The notes beneath the pieces are model-generated. The model worked only from the letters and a program-made list of their open reading frames with translations, ran no database searches and was not told where the DNA came from. This document shows, piece after piece, positions 1 to 7,067 of a stretch of 14,198 nt of DNA. The stretch comes from a bacterium (GTDB taxonomy: Bacteria > Ratteibacteria > UBA8468 > B48-G9 > JAFGKM01), in the NCBI GenBank assembly GCA_026416755.1, contig JAOAEP010000118.1, positions 1-14,198 on the forward strand, given 5' to 3'. Both the position numbers and the translations under genes were made by a program. Position 1 is the stretch's first letter; the number at the start of each line of letters is the position of its first letter.

Positions 1-1
1 T

Positions 2-1087
2 TATTATATTTTCTAAATTTATACCTTCTTTTAAAATCCCTTCAATAGTTGAAGTCGTTTGATAAACCGTTTTATACTTTTCAAGATTTATAAGTTTTTT
101 TACTTTAACAGTCCCATATTCACATATTTTGCCCAAGTCGTTTCTTTCAAGGTCAACTATCATAATTAATTCTGCTCTATCTTTTTCACTGGAAAGTAAT
201 TCCTCTTTAATTTTCTTATCTATGGTTATATTTCCTATTACTTTTCTTGTTCCCTTCATTGGTTTAGTAATAATTTTCTTTCCTTCTTTTTTTAAAAATA
301 ATTCAGGAGAATTTGAAATTAAAATAAAATCATCAAAATTAAAAAAAGCAGAATAAGGAGTAGGATTAATTTTTTGTAATCTATAAAATAATTGATATGG
401 TTCATAAAAACCTTTTATTTCAAATCTATGAGAAAAATTTATCTGGTATACATCTCCTTCTTTTATGTAATTTCTTATTTTTTTTATAGCAGAAATATAT
501 TGTGAATAATCCATATTTGAATTTATTTTTTCAACAAAGAATTTTGGGTTATTAGGTTTCAAAGAAAAACTCTTTTCAAAATATCTATTTAAAAATTTTT
601 TTATTTTATTAATTTTTTTTTCAAAAGCCATCTTTCCTTCAAAATTACACCAAATTACCATTATTTTTTTTTTAAAGTTATCAAAAACAAAAATTTTATC
701 GTAAAAACAAATAAATATATCAGGTAATTTCAAATCGTCAATTCCAATATTAGGCAAACTTTCAATTTGCCATCCTAAATCATAAGAAAGATACCCAAAT
801 CCTCCAGGAAGAAAAAAGTAGTTTAAAGGCAAATTAAATTGATTAAAAATTTTTTGAAGTTCATTTAAGGGTGAACCTTTATATTTCGCAATTTCATTTT
901 TTCCCCTAACTTCAATATTTTCTTTTTTACTTTTAAAAATCATAAACGGTTCAAAACCACAAATTGTATAATTTTCTTTTTTGGTTAAGTTAAAATTCAT
1001 TAAAAAACTAAAAGGAAATTGATAAATAAAGTATAAAAAATTTTCAGGTCTTGAATAAGGAAGTTCTTCAACAAGTATATCTTTCAT
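2..1087 (-). CDS. pabB: Aminodeoxychorismate synthase component I (PabB), 3' end cut by window edge
   Basis: Reading the minus strand from the ATG at 1087 gives 362 uninterrupted codons that run off the left edge. The protein is a chorismate-binding enzyme that makes 4-amino-4-deoxychorismate for folate synthesis, normally with the glutaminase PabA. Visible family motifs are GGFGYLSYDLG near residues 93-105, EGDVYQINFSHRF at 210-222, KPMKGTR at 275-281 and VDLERNDLG at 311-319. Lys278 in the P-x-KGT motif is the lysine typical of PabB; anthranilate synthase TrpE has Ala there, and no tryptophan-binding LLES motif is seen. About 100 C-terminal residues are missing. The start lies inside the end of rpiB (20-nt overlap) with no clear Shine-Dalgarno, so translation is probably coupled to rpiB. 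The pabB call over trpE is fairly firm but rests on the lysine. Confidence 0.9.
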   Translation of the reverse strand, partial: MKDILVEELPYSRPENFLYFIYQFPFSFLMNFNLTKKENYTICGFEPFMIFKSKKENIEVRGKNEIAKYKGSPLNELQKIFNQFNLPLNYFFLPGGFGYLSYDLGWQIESLPNIGIDDLKLPDIFICFYDKIFVFDNFKKKIMVIWCNFEGKMAFEKKINKIKKFLNRYFEKSFSLKPNNPKFFVEKINSNMDYSQYISAIKKIRNYIKEGDVYQINFSHRFEIKGFYEPYQLFYRLQKINPTPYSAFFNFDDFILISNSPELFLKKEGKKIITKPMKGTRKVIGNITIDKKIKEELLSSEKDRAELIMIVDLERNDLGKICEYGTVKVKKLINLEKYKTVYQTTSTIEGILKEGINLENII

Positions 1088-1520
1088 TTTCAATTCTTTT
1101 TATTTTATTAACTCTTTTTAAGTGTCTTCCTTTTGTAAAGGGAGTGGAAATAAATATCTTTACAATTTCAAATGCAAGATCCTTACCAATCAATCTTCCT
1201 CCGAGAGTTATAACATTTGCATTATTATGTTCCCTCGCCAAAACTGCATCATAAATAGAACAACATCTTGCTGCTCTTACTCCTTTAAATTTATTTGCTA
1301 CAATATCCATTCCAATTCCCGTTCCACATATCAAAATTCCATAATCAATCTCTTTATTTTGAATTCCTCTTGCAACTTTTTCTCCATAATCAGGATAATC
1401 AACAACTTTTTTAACTTCTGGTCCATAATCAATAATTGAATACCCTTCTTTTTTTAAACTTTCTTTTAAATATTCCTTTAATTCAAATCCGGCATGGTCT
1501 GAAGCAATACCTATTTTCAT
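1068..1520 (-). CDS. rpiB: Ribose-5-phosphate isomerase B
   Basis: The 150-residue protein is a complete RpiB/LacAB-family isomerase, interconverting ribose 5-phosphate and ribulose 5-phosphate in the cytoplasmic pentose phosphate pathway. It opens MKIGIASDHAG, with the substrate-binding Asp-His pair at 8-9. It has DYPDYG at 41-46, the CGTGIGMDI loop with the expected catalytic Cys65 and Thr67, REHNNANVITLGGR at 96-109, and the phosphate-contacting GRHLKRVNKI near 131-140. Length is normal for the family. A Shine-Dalgarno (AAGGA, complement of 1527-1531) precedes the ATG. It is the first gene of a minus-strand unit with pabB, which starts 20 nt before the rpiB stop. RpiB and LacB/AlsB relatives are hard to separate from sequence; the lone single-subunit context favours RpiB. 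Confidence 0.93.
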   Translation of the reverse strand: MKIGIASDHAGFELKEYLKESLKKEGYSIIDYGPEVKKVVDYPDYGEKVARGIQNKEIDYGILICGTGIGMDIVANKFKGVRAARCCSIYDAVLAREHNNANVITLGGRLIGKDLAFEIVKIFISTPFTKGRHLKRVNKIKRIENERYTC

Positions 1521-1540
1521 ATTTATTCCTTTTTAAATTA

Positions 1541-1570
1541 ATTATAAAACTTTTTTTACAAATATGGTAA
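1541..1570 (-). promoter_or_regulatory. Candidate rpiB promoter
   Basis: On the minus strand a perfect TATAAT (complement of 1541-1546) lies 18 nt downstream of TTACCA (complement of 1565-1570). This would start transcription near 1534 and leave a short leader that contains the rpiB Shine-Dalgarno. The -35 is weak and the region is A+T-rich, so chance matches are possible. Confidence 0.4.
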
Positions 1571-1617
1571 AACTTTTTTAAATTTATTTTTTCTTTAATT
1601 TAAGGTATAATAAAATC

Positions 1618-1677
1618 TTCTTCCCATCTCCCCTCACCCCCTTTCTGAGAGCCCTTACCCCGGGGCTCTCAATTTTT
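1618..1677 (+). ncRNA. Candidate small RNA or attenuated leader with C-rich 5' arm and terminator hairpin
   Basis: A TATAAT box at 1606-1611 predicts a start near 1618. The following 28 nt are almost all C and T, including TCTCCCCTCACCCCCTTTC, in otherwise A+T-rich DNA. A 9-bp hairpin comes next (TGAGAGCCC at 1646-1654 with GGGCTCTCA at 1663-1671), running into a T run, which together form an intrinsic terminator on the plus strand. No upstream plus-strand gene exists for it to terminate, and a second TATAAT at 1700-1705 lies past it. The simplest reading is a 60-nt C-rich RNA able to pair with G-rich ribosome-binding sites. The alternative is a transcription attenuator in the leader of the GH2 gene. 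The function is inference. Confidence 0.4.
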
Positions 1678-1705
1678 GCATATATTATCTTTAAAAATGT
1701 ATAAT
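1676..1705 (+). promoter_or_regulatory. Candidate promoter for the GH2 gene
   Basis: TTGCAT at 1676-1681 and a perfect TATAAT at 1700-1705 are spaced 18 nt apart and lie just past the terminator-like hairpin. A start near 1712 would leave a short leader carrying the strong Shine-Dalgarno AAGGAG at 1716-1721 before the ATG at 1728. Only half of the -35 matches consensus. Confidence 0.4.
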
Positions 1706-1727
1706 TTTATTTTAAAAGGAGAACCAG

Positions 1728-3439
1728 ATGGAAATACCAAGACCTGAATTTCCACGTCCTGATTTTAAAAGAAATGAATGGATGAATTTAAACGGAGTTT
1801 GGGATTTTGAAATTGATACCTCAAATACAGGAATTGAAAAGAAATTTTATTCATATGAAAAAAAATTAAAAGAAAAAATACTTATCCCTTTCCCTCCCGA
1901 AAGTAAACTTTCTGGTATTGGGAATAATGAGTTTATGGTTTCTGTTTGGTATAAAAAGAAAATTGAAATCCCTGAAAATTGGAAAAATAAAAGGATATTT
2001 TTAAGTTTTGGTGCAGTTGATTATTTAACAAATTTATGGATAAATGAAGAAAAATTGGGAACTCATATAGGTGGATACACTCCATTTACATTTGAAATAA
2101 CAAAATTTTTAAAAAGAGAAAATTTTCTTATAGTAAATGCTTATGATGATAATAGAACCTTTTTACAACCCTGTGGGAAACAATCACAAAAATATTATTC
2201 TTATGGATGCCACTATACAAGAGTAACAGGGATATGGCAAACAGTTTATCTTTATGCGACTGGGAAAAATTATATAAAAAACTTTAAAATTTACTCAAAT
2301 TATGACACTGAAGAAGTTTTGTTTTTGATAAATGTGGAAGGTAGTGGCAAAGTAAAAGTTGAAATATACCAAGAGGATAAAAAAATTAATGAAAAGGAGA
2401 ATTATGGAACTGGTATCGTATTTATATTGACAAAAATAAAAAATTTTATTCCATGGACTCCTGAGAATCCATTTCTTTATAATGTTAAATTCTCCCTCTA
2501 TTCTCAAGGTTTAAAAGATGATGAAGTAGAGTCATACTTTGGTTTTAGAAAGATTGAGATTAAAGATAAAAAAATTTTATTGAATGAAAAACCAATATTT
2601 ATGAGGATGGTCTTAGATCAAGGATATTACCCAGACGGAATTTATACAGCCCCCGATGAAGAAGATATTAAAAATGATATAAAAATTGCAAAAAATATGG
2701 GATTTAATGGCGCAAGATTACATCAGAAAATTTTTGAACCATTATTCTTATATTGGGCTGATAAACTCGGATATCTTGTCTGGAGTGAATATCCAAATTG
2801 GGGAATAAGAAATGGAATAAGTGAGGAAAGTTTTAATATTTTAGTAAAAGAATGGATTGAGGAAATTGAAAGGGATTTTAATCATCCTTCAATAATTGGT
2901 TGGTGTCCATTAAATGAAACATCTTTAAATCAAAATGATGAACTTGTAAGAAATCTCTATTTAATTACAAAAATATTGATAAAACTAGACCAGTTATAGA
3001 TACTTCCGGCTATGTACATGTAGAAACAGATATTTATGACTGCCATAATTATAAACAAAACCCCGAAGAATTTAAAAATGACTTTGAACCCTTTAAAAAA
3101 GAAGATAAAATATGGCAAAACTTTCCAAATAGAGAAGCATCATATAAAGGACAACCCTACTGGGTAAGTGAATATGGGGGGATTTGGTGGGATATAGAAG
3201 GAATCAAAAATGGCTGGGGCTATGGAGATAGACCAAAAACAGAAAAAGAATTTATAGATAGATATAAAAAATTAACAGAGATACTTTTATTCCATCCTAA
3301 AATATGTGGTTTTTGTTATACCCAATTATATGATGTAGAAAAAGAAGTTAATGGTCTCTATACATATAAAAGAAAACCAAAATTTACCCCTGCAATAATA
3401 AAAAAGATTAATACACAAAAAGCAGAAATTGAAAAATAA
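1728..3439 (+). pseudogene. Glycoside hydrolase family 2 enzyme, split by a -1 frameshift
   Basis: The start is an ATG with AAGGAG 6 nt upstream. The first frame encodes 423 residues: a sugar-binding jelly-roll domain (about 1-175, with NGVWDF and the GH2 hallmark TRVTGIWQTVY), an Ig-like domain (about 176-275) and the first part of a TIM barrel. The barrel holds the acid/base motif WCPLNE (Glu397). At the A run 2969-2973 the reading frame is lost and a stop follows at 2997-2999. Adding one A restores about 155 more family-like residues up to the stop at 3437-3439, including the nucleophile motif WVSEYGG (Glu codon 3170-3172) and the barrel end. The restored protein would be about 570 residues, a compact three-domain beta-galactosidase/beta-glucuronidase-like GH2. 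No signal peptide is visible. The truncated product would lack the nucleophile. The cause could be a real mutation or a homopolymer sequencing error; no other damage is visible, which fits a recent event or an error. Substrate not determinable. Confidence 0.85.
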
Positions 3440-3442
3440 GAA

Positions 3443-3526
3443 GGAGGGCGTCTGCAAGGGTTAACACCCTTCGGCATGGGCTTTAATACCCAATATCTAT
3501 ATGCAGTAGCGCCCTCCATTTTGTTT
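3443..3526 (+). ncRNA. GC-rich multi-helix element, structured RNA or complex terminator
   Basis: Immediately after the GH2 frame there is a compact folded block. An outer 8-bp stem (GGAGGGCG 3443-3450 with CGCCCTCC 3510-3517) encloses a 5-bp stem (CTGCA 3452-3456 with TGCAG 3502-3506). Inside are two hairpins: AGGGT/ACCCT with a TAAC loop (3457-3470), and TGGG/CCCA with an 8-nt loop (3477-3492). An alternative pairing GCAT 3474-3477 with ATGC 3501-3504 would compete with the inner stem. ATTTTGTTT follows the outer stem, so it can act as a terminator for the GH2 transcript. The nested architecture exceeds what a simple terminator needs. It does not match tRNA, TPP, cobalamin, c-di-GMP or hammerhead consensus as I know them. 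Confidence 0.5.
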
Positions 3527-3558
3527 ATACCTCTTAAAAATTAAAAAGTAAATAGAAA

Positions 3559-3586
3559 TTGAAAAAAATATAAGAAAATTTAAAAT
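3559..3586 (+). promoter_or_regulatory. Candidate yjbQ promoter giving a leaderless mRNA
   Basis: TTGAAA at 3559-3564 and TAAAAT at 3581-3586 are 16 nt apart. The ATG lies at 3595, only 8 nt after the -10, with no Shine-Dalgarno between. Transcription would begin within a few bases of the start codon. Confidence 0.45.
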
Positions 3587-3594
3587 TAAAAAAT

Positions 3595-4014
3595 ATGAAA
3601 TCTTATACTGAATATTTGTGGTTTTGCACCGAAAAGAGAATTGAGTTTATAAATATTACTGAAAAAGTTGAAGAAGTAGTTAAAAAAAGTGGAGTAAAAG
3701 AAGGATTATGTCTTGTAAATGCTATGCATATAACAAGTAGTGTTTTTATAAATGATGATGAAGAAGGATTACATTCAGATTTTCTTGATTTCCTTGAAAA
3801 ACTTGCACCTCACCAACCAATTTCAAAATATAGACATAACTTAACAGGTGAGACAAATGCTGATGCTCATTTAAAAAGAACAATAATGGGTAGAGAAGTA
3901 GTTGTTGCGATAACAAATGGAAAACTTGATTTAGGTCCTTGGGAACAGATTTTTTATGGAGAATTTGATGGACAAAGAAGGAAAAGAGTTTTAATTAAGA
4001 TAATAGGAGAATAA
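3595..4014 (+). CDS. YjbQ/UPF0047 family protein (secondary thiamine-phosphate synthase-like)
   Basis: The 139-residue protein is a full-length member of the UPF0047/YjbQ family. Conserved stretches are CLVNAMHITSSVFINDDE at 39-56, the His/Asn-rich NADAHLKRTIMG at 88-99, and LGPWEQIFYGEFDGQRRKR at 113-131. These carry the family's clustered His, Asn and Glu residues that form the presumed active site in a small trimeric cytoplasmic protein. Some members have weak thiamine-phosphate synthase activity, but the true role is uncertain, and no thiamine gene is nearby. The gene is monocistronic and converges with the minus-strand glycosidase-like gene. The ATG has no Shine-Dalgarno and follows a -10 box, consistent with a leaderless message. 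Confidence 0.88.
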   Translation: MKSYTEYLWFCTEKRIEFINITEKVEEVVKKSGVKEGLCLVNAMHITSSVFINDDEEGLHSDFLDFLEKLAPHQPISKYRHNLTGETNADAHLKRTIMGREVVVAITNGKLDLGPWEQIFYGEFDGQRRKRVLIKIIGE

Positions 4015-4097
4015 TTAAAAGTAATTTAGACCAATGATAAAAACTAATTTTTTTAATACTCAATAATAACAAAATTTAAAATCTCTTCCCTTAAAAA

Positions 4098-5909
4098 TTA
4101 TTTTTTAGGAACAACCCACATTAAAATTTTGCTTAATTGAGCATTATTTTTAATATATATATTCACATCATCTGTTCCATAAGGAATTTCAAATGGTTTA
4201 TTTGAATTAGGATTTACCGATATTTTTTTAGAATTGTCATTGTCAACCATTTCTACATTAACATTATTTTCAATATAATAACCATCAATGAGCATATATA
4301 AATAAAATTTTTGGGTAATCATAAATCCAGCAGTAGGTGTTTGTCTTTTCTTAGAAATATTTTCAATTTTAACTATACCTGCCTCTTTTGATGTTTGGTC
4401 TTTTTCTATTATCCAGTCCCAACCAGTTGAAAAAGGTTTTTCAATTGGCTTCCTATTTACATTTTTAATAAAAGAAACACTAGTTGTTGGTAAAGAGAAA
4501 TCTTCTTCAAATACTAAAAATCCAACTTTATCTCTAAATTCAATCTTTAAAATTTTTCCATCCCCTGGTTCCAAATCTATATCCACTTCTGTAAAATTAC
4601 CATTTTCTCTAATTTTTAATTCTTCACCTTTAACAATATCCAATACTTCATTCACATTTGGTAATAAAAATATTTTTTTTGATACTCTTTTCTCAACATC
4701 ATCATTAATAACTATTACATATCTAACATTTTCTTCCTCTGGTAATAAAAATGTATTTGATTTAAAAGGAAATTCAGTAAAACAAACAGGAAAATCAGCA
4801 GATTTAAGGGATAAAAACAAATTCTCATATCTTGAAATTAACTTAAAAATTTTTCCAATTTCTTTAAGATGAGGCGTTGGTTTACCATTTTTATAAAGAA
4901 GTGCCTCTGGTAGATTTGTTTTAACTTCATTTTCTGTTATTGGCCAATTATTTGATTTTGCTATCTGTGCAGAATCTTTCATATTAGAAGGTATCTCTCC
5001 TATTCCATTCCAATCATTTGGTGCAGGCAGATAAACAAAGAATATTATCCCTTTACATCCAGTTCTTAAAGATTCCCACATTTGCCATCTTATCTCTTCA
5101 ACTTTAGGCATTCTCCAATGCATATATGTTCCTTTACCAATAACTACATTCATATTTTCATCATACCACCATGGTCCCCAATTTTCAGCAAATGCTTGAG
5201 GCATAGCCCAAACTTTTTTCCCCACTTTATTTGCATCCTCAATATATGAACTAAATACACTTCTAAAATACCATTGCGAACTTTGATATGGATTTGGAAT
5301 ATTTGGGGACCTATCTGCTCCAAAAGGATAAATATCAGCGCAAACAACAGGGAAATTTGTCTCCCAAATATAAGATTGAGTATCTCTATTCATAGTAACT
5401 ACAATGCTATCTCTAATTTTATCAACTTTTTTTAATGCCTTTCTAAACATTTCCATTTGTTTATTTACCAATTTTATCGGCTCATCAACAAGAACATAAC
5501 CCCCTAATCCTTCTTTCTCTCCTAATATCATATATGTTTTTTTAGCCGTTTTTTCTATATCTTCCAAATCAGAAATACCATGATAATAAAGATGCAAAAA
5601 CGGTATTATCGTAGGTAGAACTAAAATTTTATATTTCCCTGCAATATCACATAATTTACTAGCATCTTCTATAGATATATTTACAACCCATATTATATTG
5701 CAATTAAGTTCTTCTTTTAATTCTTTAACTTTATTTTCTACAAAAGTCCAAAAATCCATATCCATATTTTTAGCAACCCATCCACTTCTTTCCCATGGCC
5801 AATAAACACCTCTACCAAATATTTCACTATGATTTTTTATATTTTGAGATTTCATATTAGCACAGCAACAAAAAGATAATAAGATAAATAAAGGAAAAAA
5901 AATTTTCAT
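4098..5909 (-). CDS. Secreted TIM-barrel glycosidase-like protein, probable lipoprotein
   Basis: The 603-residue protein begins with an export signal: a short basic start, a hydrophobic stretch IFFPLFILLSF, then three Cys at 14-16. This is probably a lipoprotein signal, although Phe before the first Cys is not a textbook lipobox. Residues about 30-350 look like an (alpha/beta)8 glycosidase barrel: GVYWPWE at 34-40, VLPTIIPF at 97-104, GYVLVDEP at 137-144 (Glu143 a likely catalytic acid), ADIYPFG at 191-197, and WESLRTGCKGIIFFVY at 278-293 in the style of barrel strand 7-8 segments. The region after about 350 has the features of an all-beta tail, including LEPGDGKILKIEF, common at the end of glycosidase barrels. 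I cannot assign a numbered GH family or a substrate. The Shine-Dalgarno GGAGG (complement of 5914-5918) sets the start. It lies 71 nt behind the prepilin-like gene and is probably cotranscribed with it. Confidence 0.75.
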   Translation of the reverse strand: MKIFFPLFILLSFCCCANMKSQNIKNHSEIFGRGVYWPWERSGWVAKNMDMDFWTFVENKVKELKEELNCNIIWVVNISIEDASKLCDIAGKYKILVLPTIIPFLHLYYHGISDLEDIEKTAKKTYMILGEKEGLGGYVLVDEPIKLVNKQMEMFRKALKKVDKIRDSIVVTMNRDTQSYIWETNFPVVCADIYPFGADRSPNIPNPYQSSQWYFRSVFSSYIEDANKVGKKVWAMPQAFAENWGPWWYDENMNVVIGKGTYMHWRMPKVEEIRWQMWESLRTGCKGIIFFVYLPAPNDWNGIGEIPSNMKDSAQIAKSNNWPITENEVKTNLPEALLYKNGKPTPHLKEIGKIFKLISRYENLFLSLKSADFPVCFTEFPFKSNTFLLPEEENVRYVIVINDDVEKRVSKKIFLLPNVNEVLDIVKGEELKIRENGNFTEVDIDLEPGDGKILKIEFRDKVGFLVFEEDFSLPTTSVSFIKNVNRKPIEKPFSTGWDWIIEKDQTSKEAGIVKIENISKKRQTPTAGFMITQKFYLYMLIDGYYIENNVNVEMVDNDNSKKISVNPNSNKPFEIPYGTDDVNIYIKNNAQLSKILMWVVPKK

Positions 5910-5980
5910 ACTTCCTCCATTTTCAAATTTTTCAGATAAAATTTAATTTCTATAAAATCAAACCTTTATTATAGTTTTCA

Positions 5981-6733
5981 TCACCAGTTTACATTATTAT
6001 GAGTAGAAGGTATACCTGTTATTCTTATTGTTGAACCTTTATTATCCAATTCACTTAAATATTTTCTCCAATTAACAAGTTCAACATGTCCATCAGCAAA
6101 AAGAATATTTCCACCAAATGTACTACCATGATGAATTGCAACTCCATAATCATTATTGGTATTTAAAGCCCTTCTCGGTCTCCATGAAACTGTATAATAA
6201 GGTTGAGGTCTGGGAGTAGCACCCCAATACCATTCCATATCAACTGCAACTATATCTTTATGAGGCACTGTATGCCATTCTCTCTTAAATGGAGTACTAT
6301 ATCTTCTTTGCGGGTCTGGGTCAAAATTATAAAAAAGTTTTTGATTGAAAAGATAGGAAACATTTTTTGCTCCAGCCAAATCAGGATAACTTTGAAATTG
6401 GACAATTCTATCTGATGGACAAGCAAGTAATCCTACCTTCATGTAACCCAATTGCCATAAAAGTGCAGGTGCTCTTCTCAATGGAACACCTTGAGAGGTA
6501 CATTGAGGCTCAGAGGCTCCTCCTGCTGGATACCAACCATCATAGTCCTCAAGATACATGGCAATAGAAAGCCCTATCTGTTTTAAATTGTTCATACATA
6601 CTGCTATCCTTGCTCTTTCTCTTGCTTTTGATAATGCAGGAAGCAACATAGCAGCAAGAATAGCAATAATAGCAACTACTACAAGCAATTCTATCAAAGT
6701 AAACCCATAAGATTTTTTAAACCTATTTTTCAT
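5981..6733 (-). CDS. Prepilin-like protein 1 with type IV pilin N-terminus and ADGH tail
   Basis: The 250-residue protein has a classic class III prepilin leader. After MKNRFKKSYG comes FTLIELLVVVAIIAILAAML, so prepilin peptidase should cut after Gly10 and methylate Phe11; Glu15 is the conserved +5 residue. The hydrophobic helix is followed by the soluble domain seen in DUF1559/H-X9-DG pseudopilins of PVC-type bacteria: NNLKQIGLSIAMYLEDYDGWYP, a LACPSD box at 103-108, and a C-terminal NILFADGHVE. Here the spacing is H-X11-DG (His202 to Asp214) rather than the usual H-X9-DG. The product would sit in the cytoplasmic membrane or a pseudopilus facing outward; its role is unknown, possibly substrate contact or secretion. 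A strong Shine-Dalgarno (complement of 6738-6743) lies 4 nt before the ATG. It heads a unit with the glycosidase-like gene. Confidence 0.88.
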   Translation of the reverse strand: MKNRFKKSYGFTLIELLVVVAIIAILAAMLLPALSKARERARIAVCMNNLKQIGLSIAMYLEDYDGWYPAGGASEPQCTSQGVPLRRAPALLWQLGYMKVGLLACPSDRIVQFQSYPDLAGAKNVSYLFNQKLFYNFDPDPQRRYSTPFKREWHTVPHKDIVAVDMEWYWGATPRPQPYYTVSWRPRRALNTNNDYGVAIHHGSTFGGNILFADGHVELVNWRKYLSELDNKGSTIRITGIPSTHNNVNW

Positions 6734-6775
6734 ATTCCCTCCTTTTTTTATTTATTTTATAAAATCTATATAAAT

Positions 6776-6800
6776 CATTCACCGGAAAAACCAGTGAATG
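6776..6800 (-). promoter_or_regulatory. Leader hairpin B upstream of prepilin-like gene 1
   Basis: In the message sense (minus strand) this 25-nt element forms a 10-bp stem, CATTCACTGG with CCGGTGAATG, around a TTTTT loop. Pair 8 is a U-G wobble that is valid only in the mRNA sense. It ends 42 nt before the start codon of prepilin gene 1. A matching hairpin with the same stem and loop sizes precedes prepilin gene 2 (8212-8236). Confidence 0.6.
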
Positions 6801-6822
6801 GAAATCCGAAAATATATAAAAT

Positions 6823-6844
6823 CATTCGGTAATTTAACCGAATG
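6823..6844 (-). promoter_or_regulatory. Leader hairpin A upstream of prepilin-like gene 1
   Basis: An 8-bp perfect inverted repeat (CATTCGGT 6823-6830, ACCGAATG 6837-6844) with a 6-nt loop. In the minus-strand message it comes before hairpin B and is followed by ATTTTATATATTTT, so it could pause or terminate transcription. Its GAATG arm could also pair with the CATTC arm of hairpin B, giving alternative folds. Confidence 0.5.
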
Positions 6845-6932
6845 TAAATAAAATTTTTTTTCAAAAAATATATATTTTCTGATTCCATTAAATATCCATT
6901 TTCTTACATAATTTTTCCCTACCATCAATTTT

Positions 6933-6961
6933 ATTTTACCATTATTATATTAATATGTCAA
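6933..6961 (-). promoter_or_regulatory. Promoter of the prepilin 1 / glycosidase unit
   Basis: On the minus strand a perfect -35 TTGACA (complement of 6956-6961) is followed after 17 nt by TAAAAT (complement of 6933-6938). The start would be near 6926, giving a leader of about 190 nt that contains hairpins A and B. The -35 lies inside the candidate operator 6954-6964. Confidence 0.6.
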
Positions 6962-6964
6962 CAT
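6954..6964. promoter_or_regulatory. Candidate operator O1 for the GntR-type regulator
   Basis: The 11-mer TATGTCAACAT overlaps the -35 of the leftward promoter. Its exact reverse complement occurs at 7057-7067 over the -35 of the rightward promoter. Binding there would block both divergent promoters. The neighbouring regulator gene is the obvious candidate ligand, by inference. Part of the match is imposed by the shared TTGACA; the extra flanking AT and TA bases are the informative part. Confidence 0.5.
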
Positions 6965-7056
6965 GTTAATTAAGAATTTAAAAAATAAATTGGTTCTAAT
7001 TATAAAATCCAACATTATTGAGTAATTGGATAATATTTTGGACTTTAAAACATGAT

Positions 7057-7067
7057 ATGTTGACATA
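7057..7067. promoter_or_regulatory. Candidate operator O2 for the GntR-type regulator
   Basis: ATGTTGACATA is the inverted copy of O1 and lies 92 bp from it, over the -35 of the regulator's own promoter. This suggests autoregulation, with possible looping between the two sites as known for AraR-type repressors. Confidence 0.5.

Noticed and set aside
1051..1439. Plus-strand open frames across rpiB
   Set aside because: They are antisense to an intact, conserved rpiB and show no recognisable domain.
2967..2976. Programmed -1 frameshift in the GH2 gene
   Set aside because: A -1 shift would restore the frame, but the site does not form a canonical X XXY YYZ slippery heptamer and A5 is short for transcriptional slippage. 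GH2 enzymes are not known to use frameshifting.
3443..3517. tRNA gene
   Set aside because: The 75-nt length and closing stem resemble a cloverleaf, but there is no TTCGA T-loop, no D-loop GG pair and the last hairpin does not abut the outer stem.
3443..3594. TPP riboswitch controlling yjbQ
   Set aside because: The conserved CTGAGA core and the family's second arm are absent, and the element ends in its own T-rich tail well before yjbQ.
4015..4097. Bidirectional terminator between convergent yjbQ and the glycosidase-like gene
   Set aside because: Only weak A/T pairings are visible, with no stable GC-containing stem.
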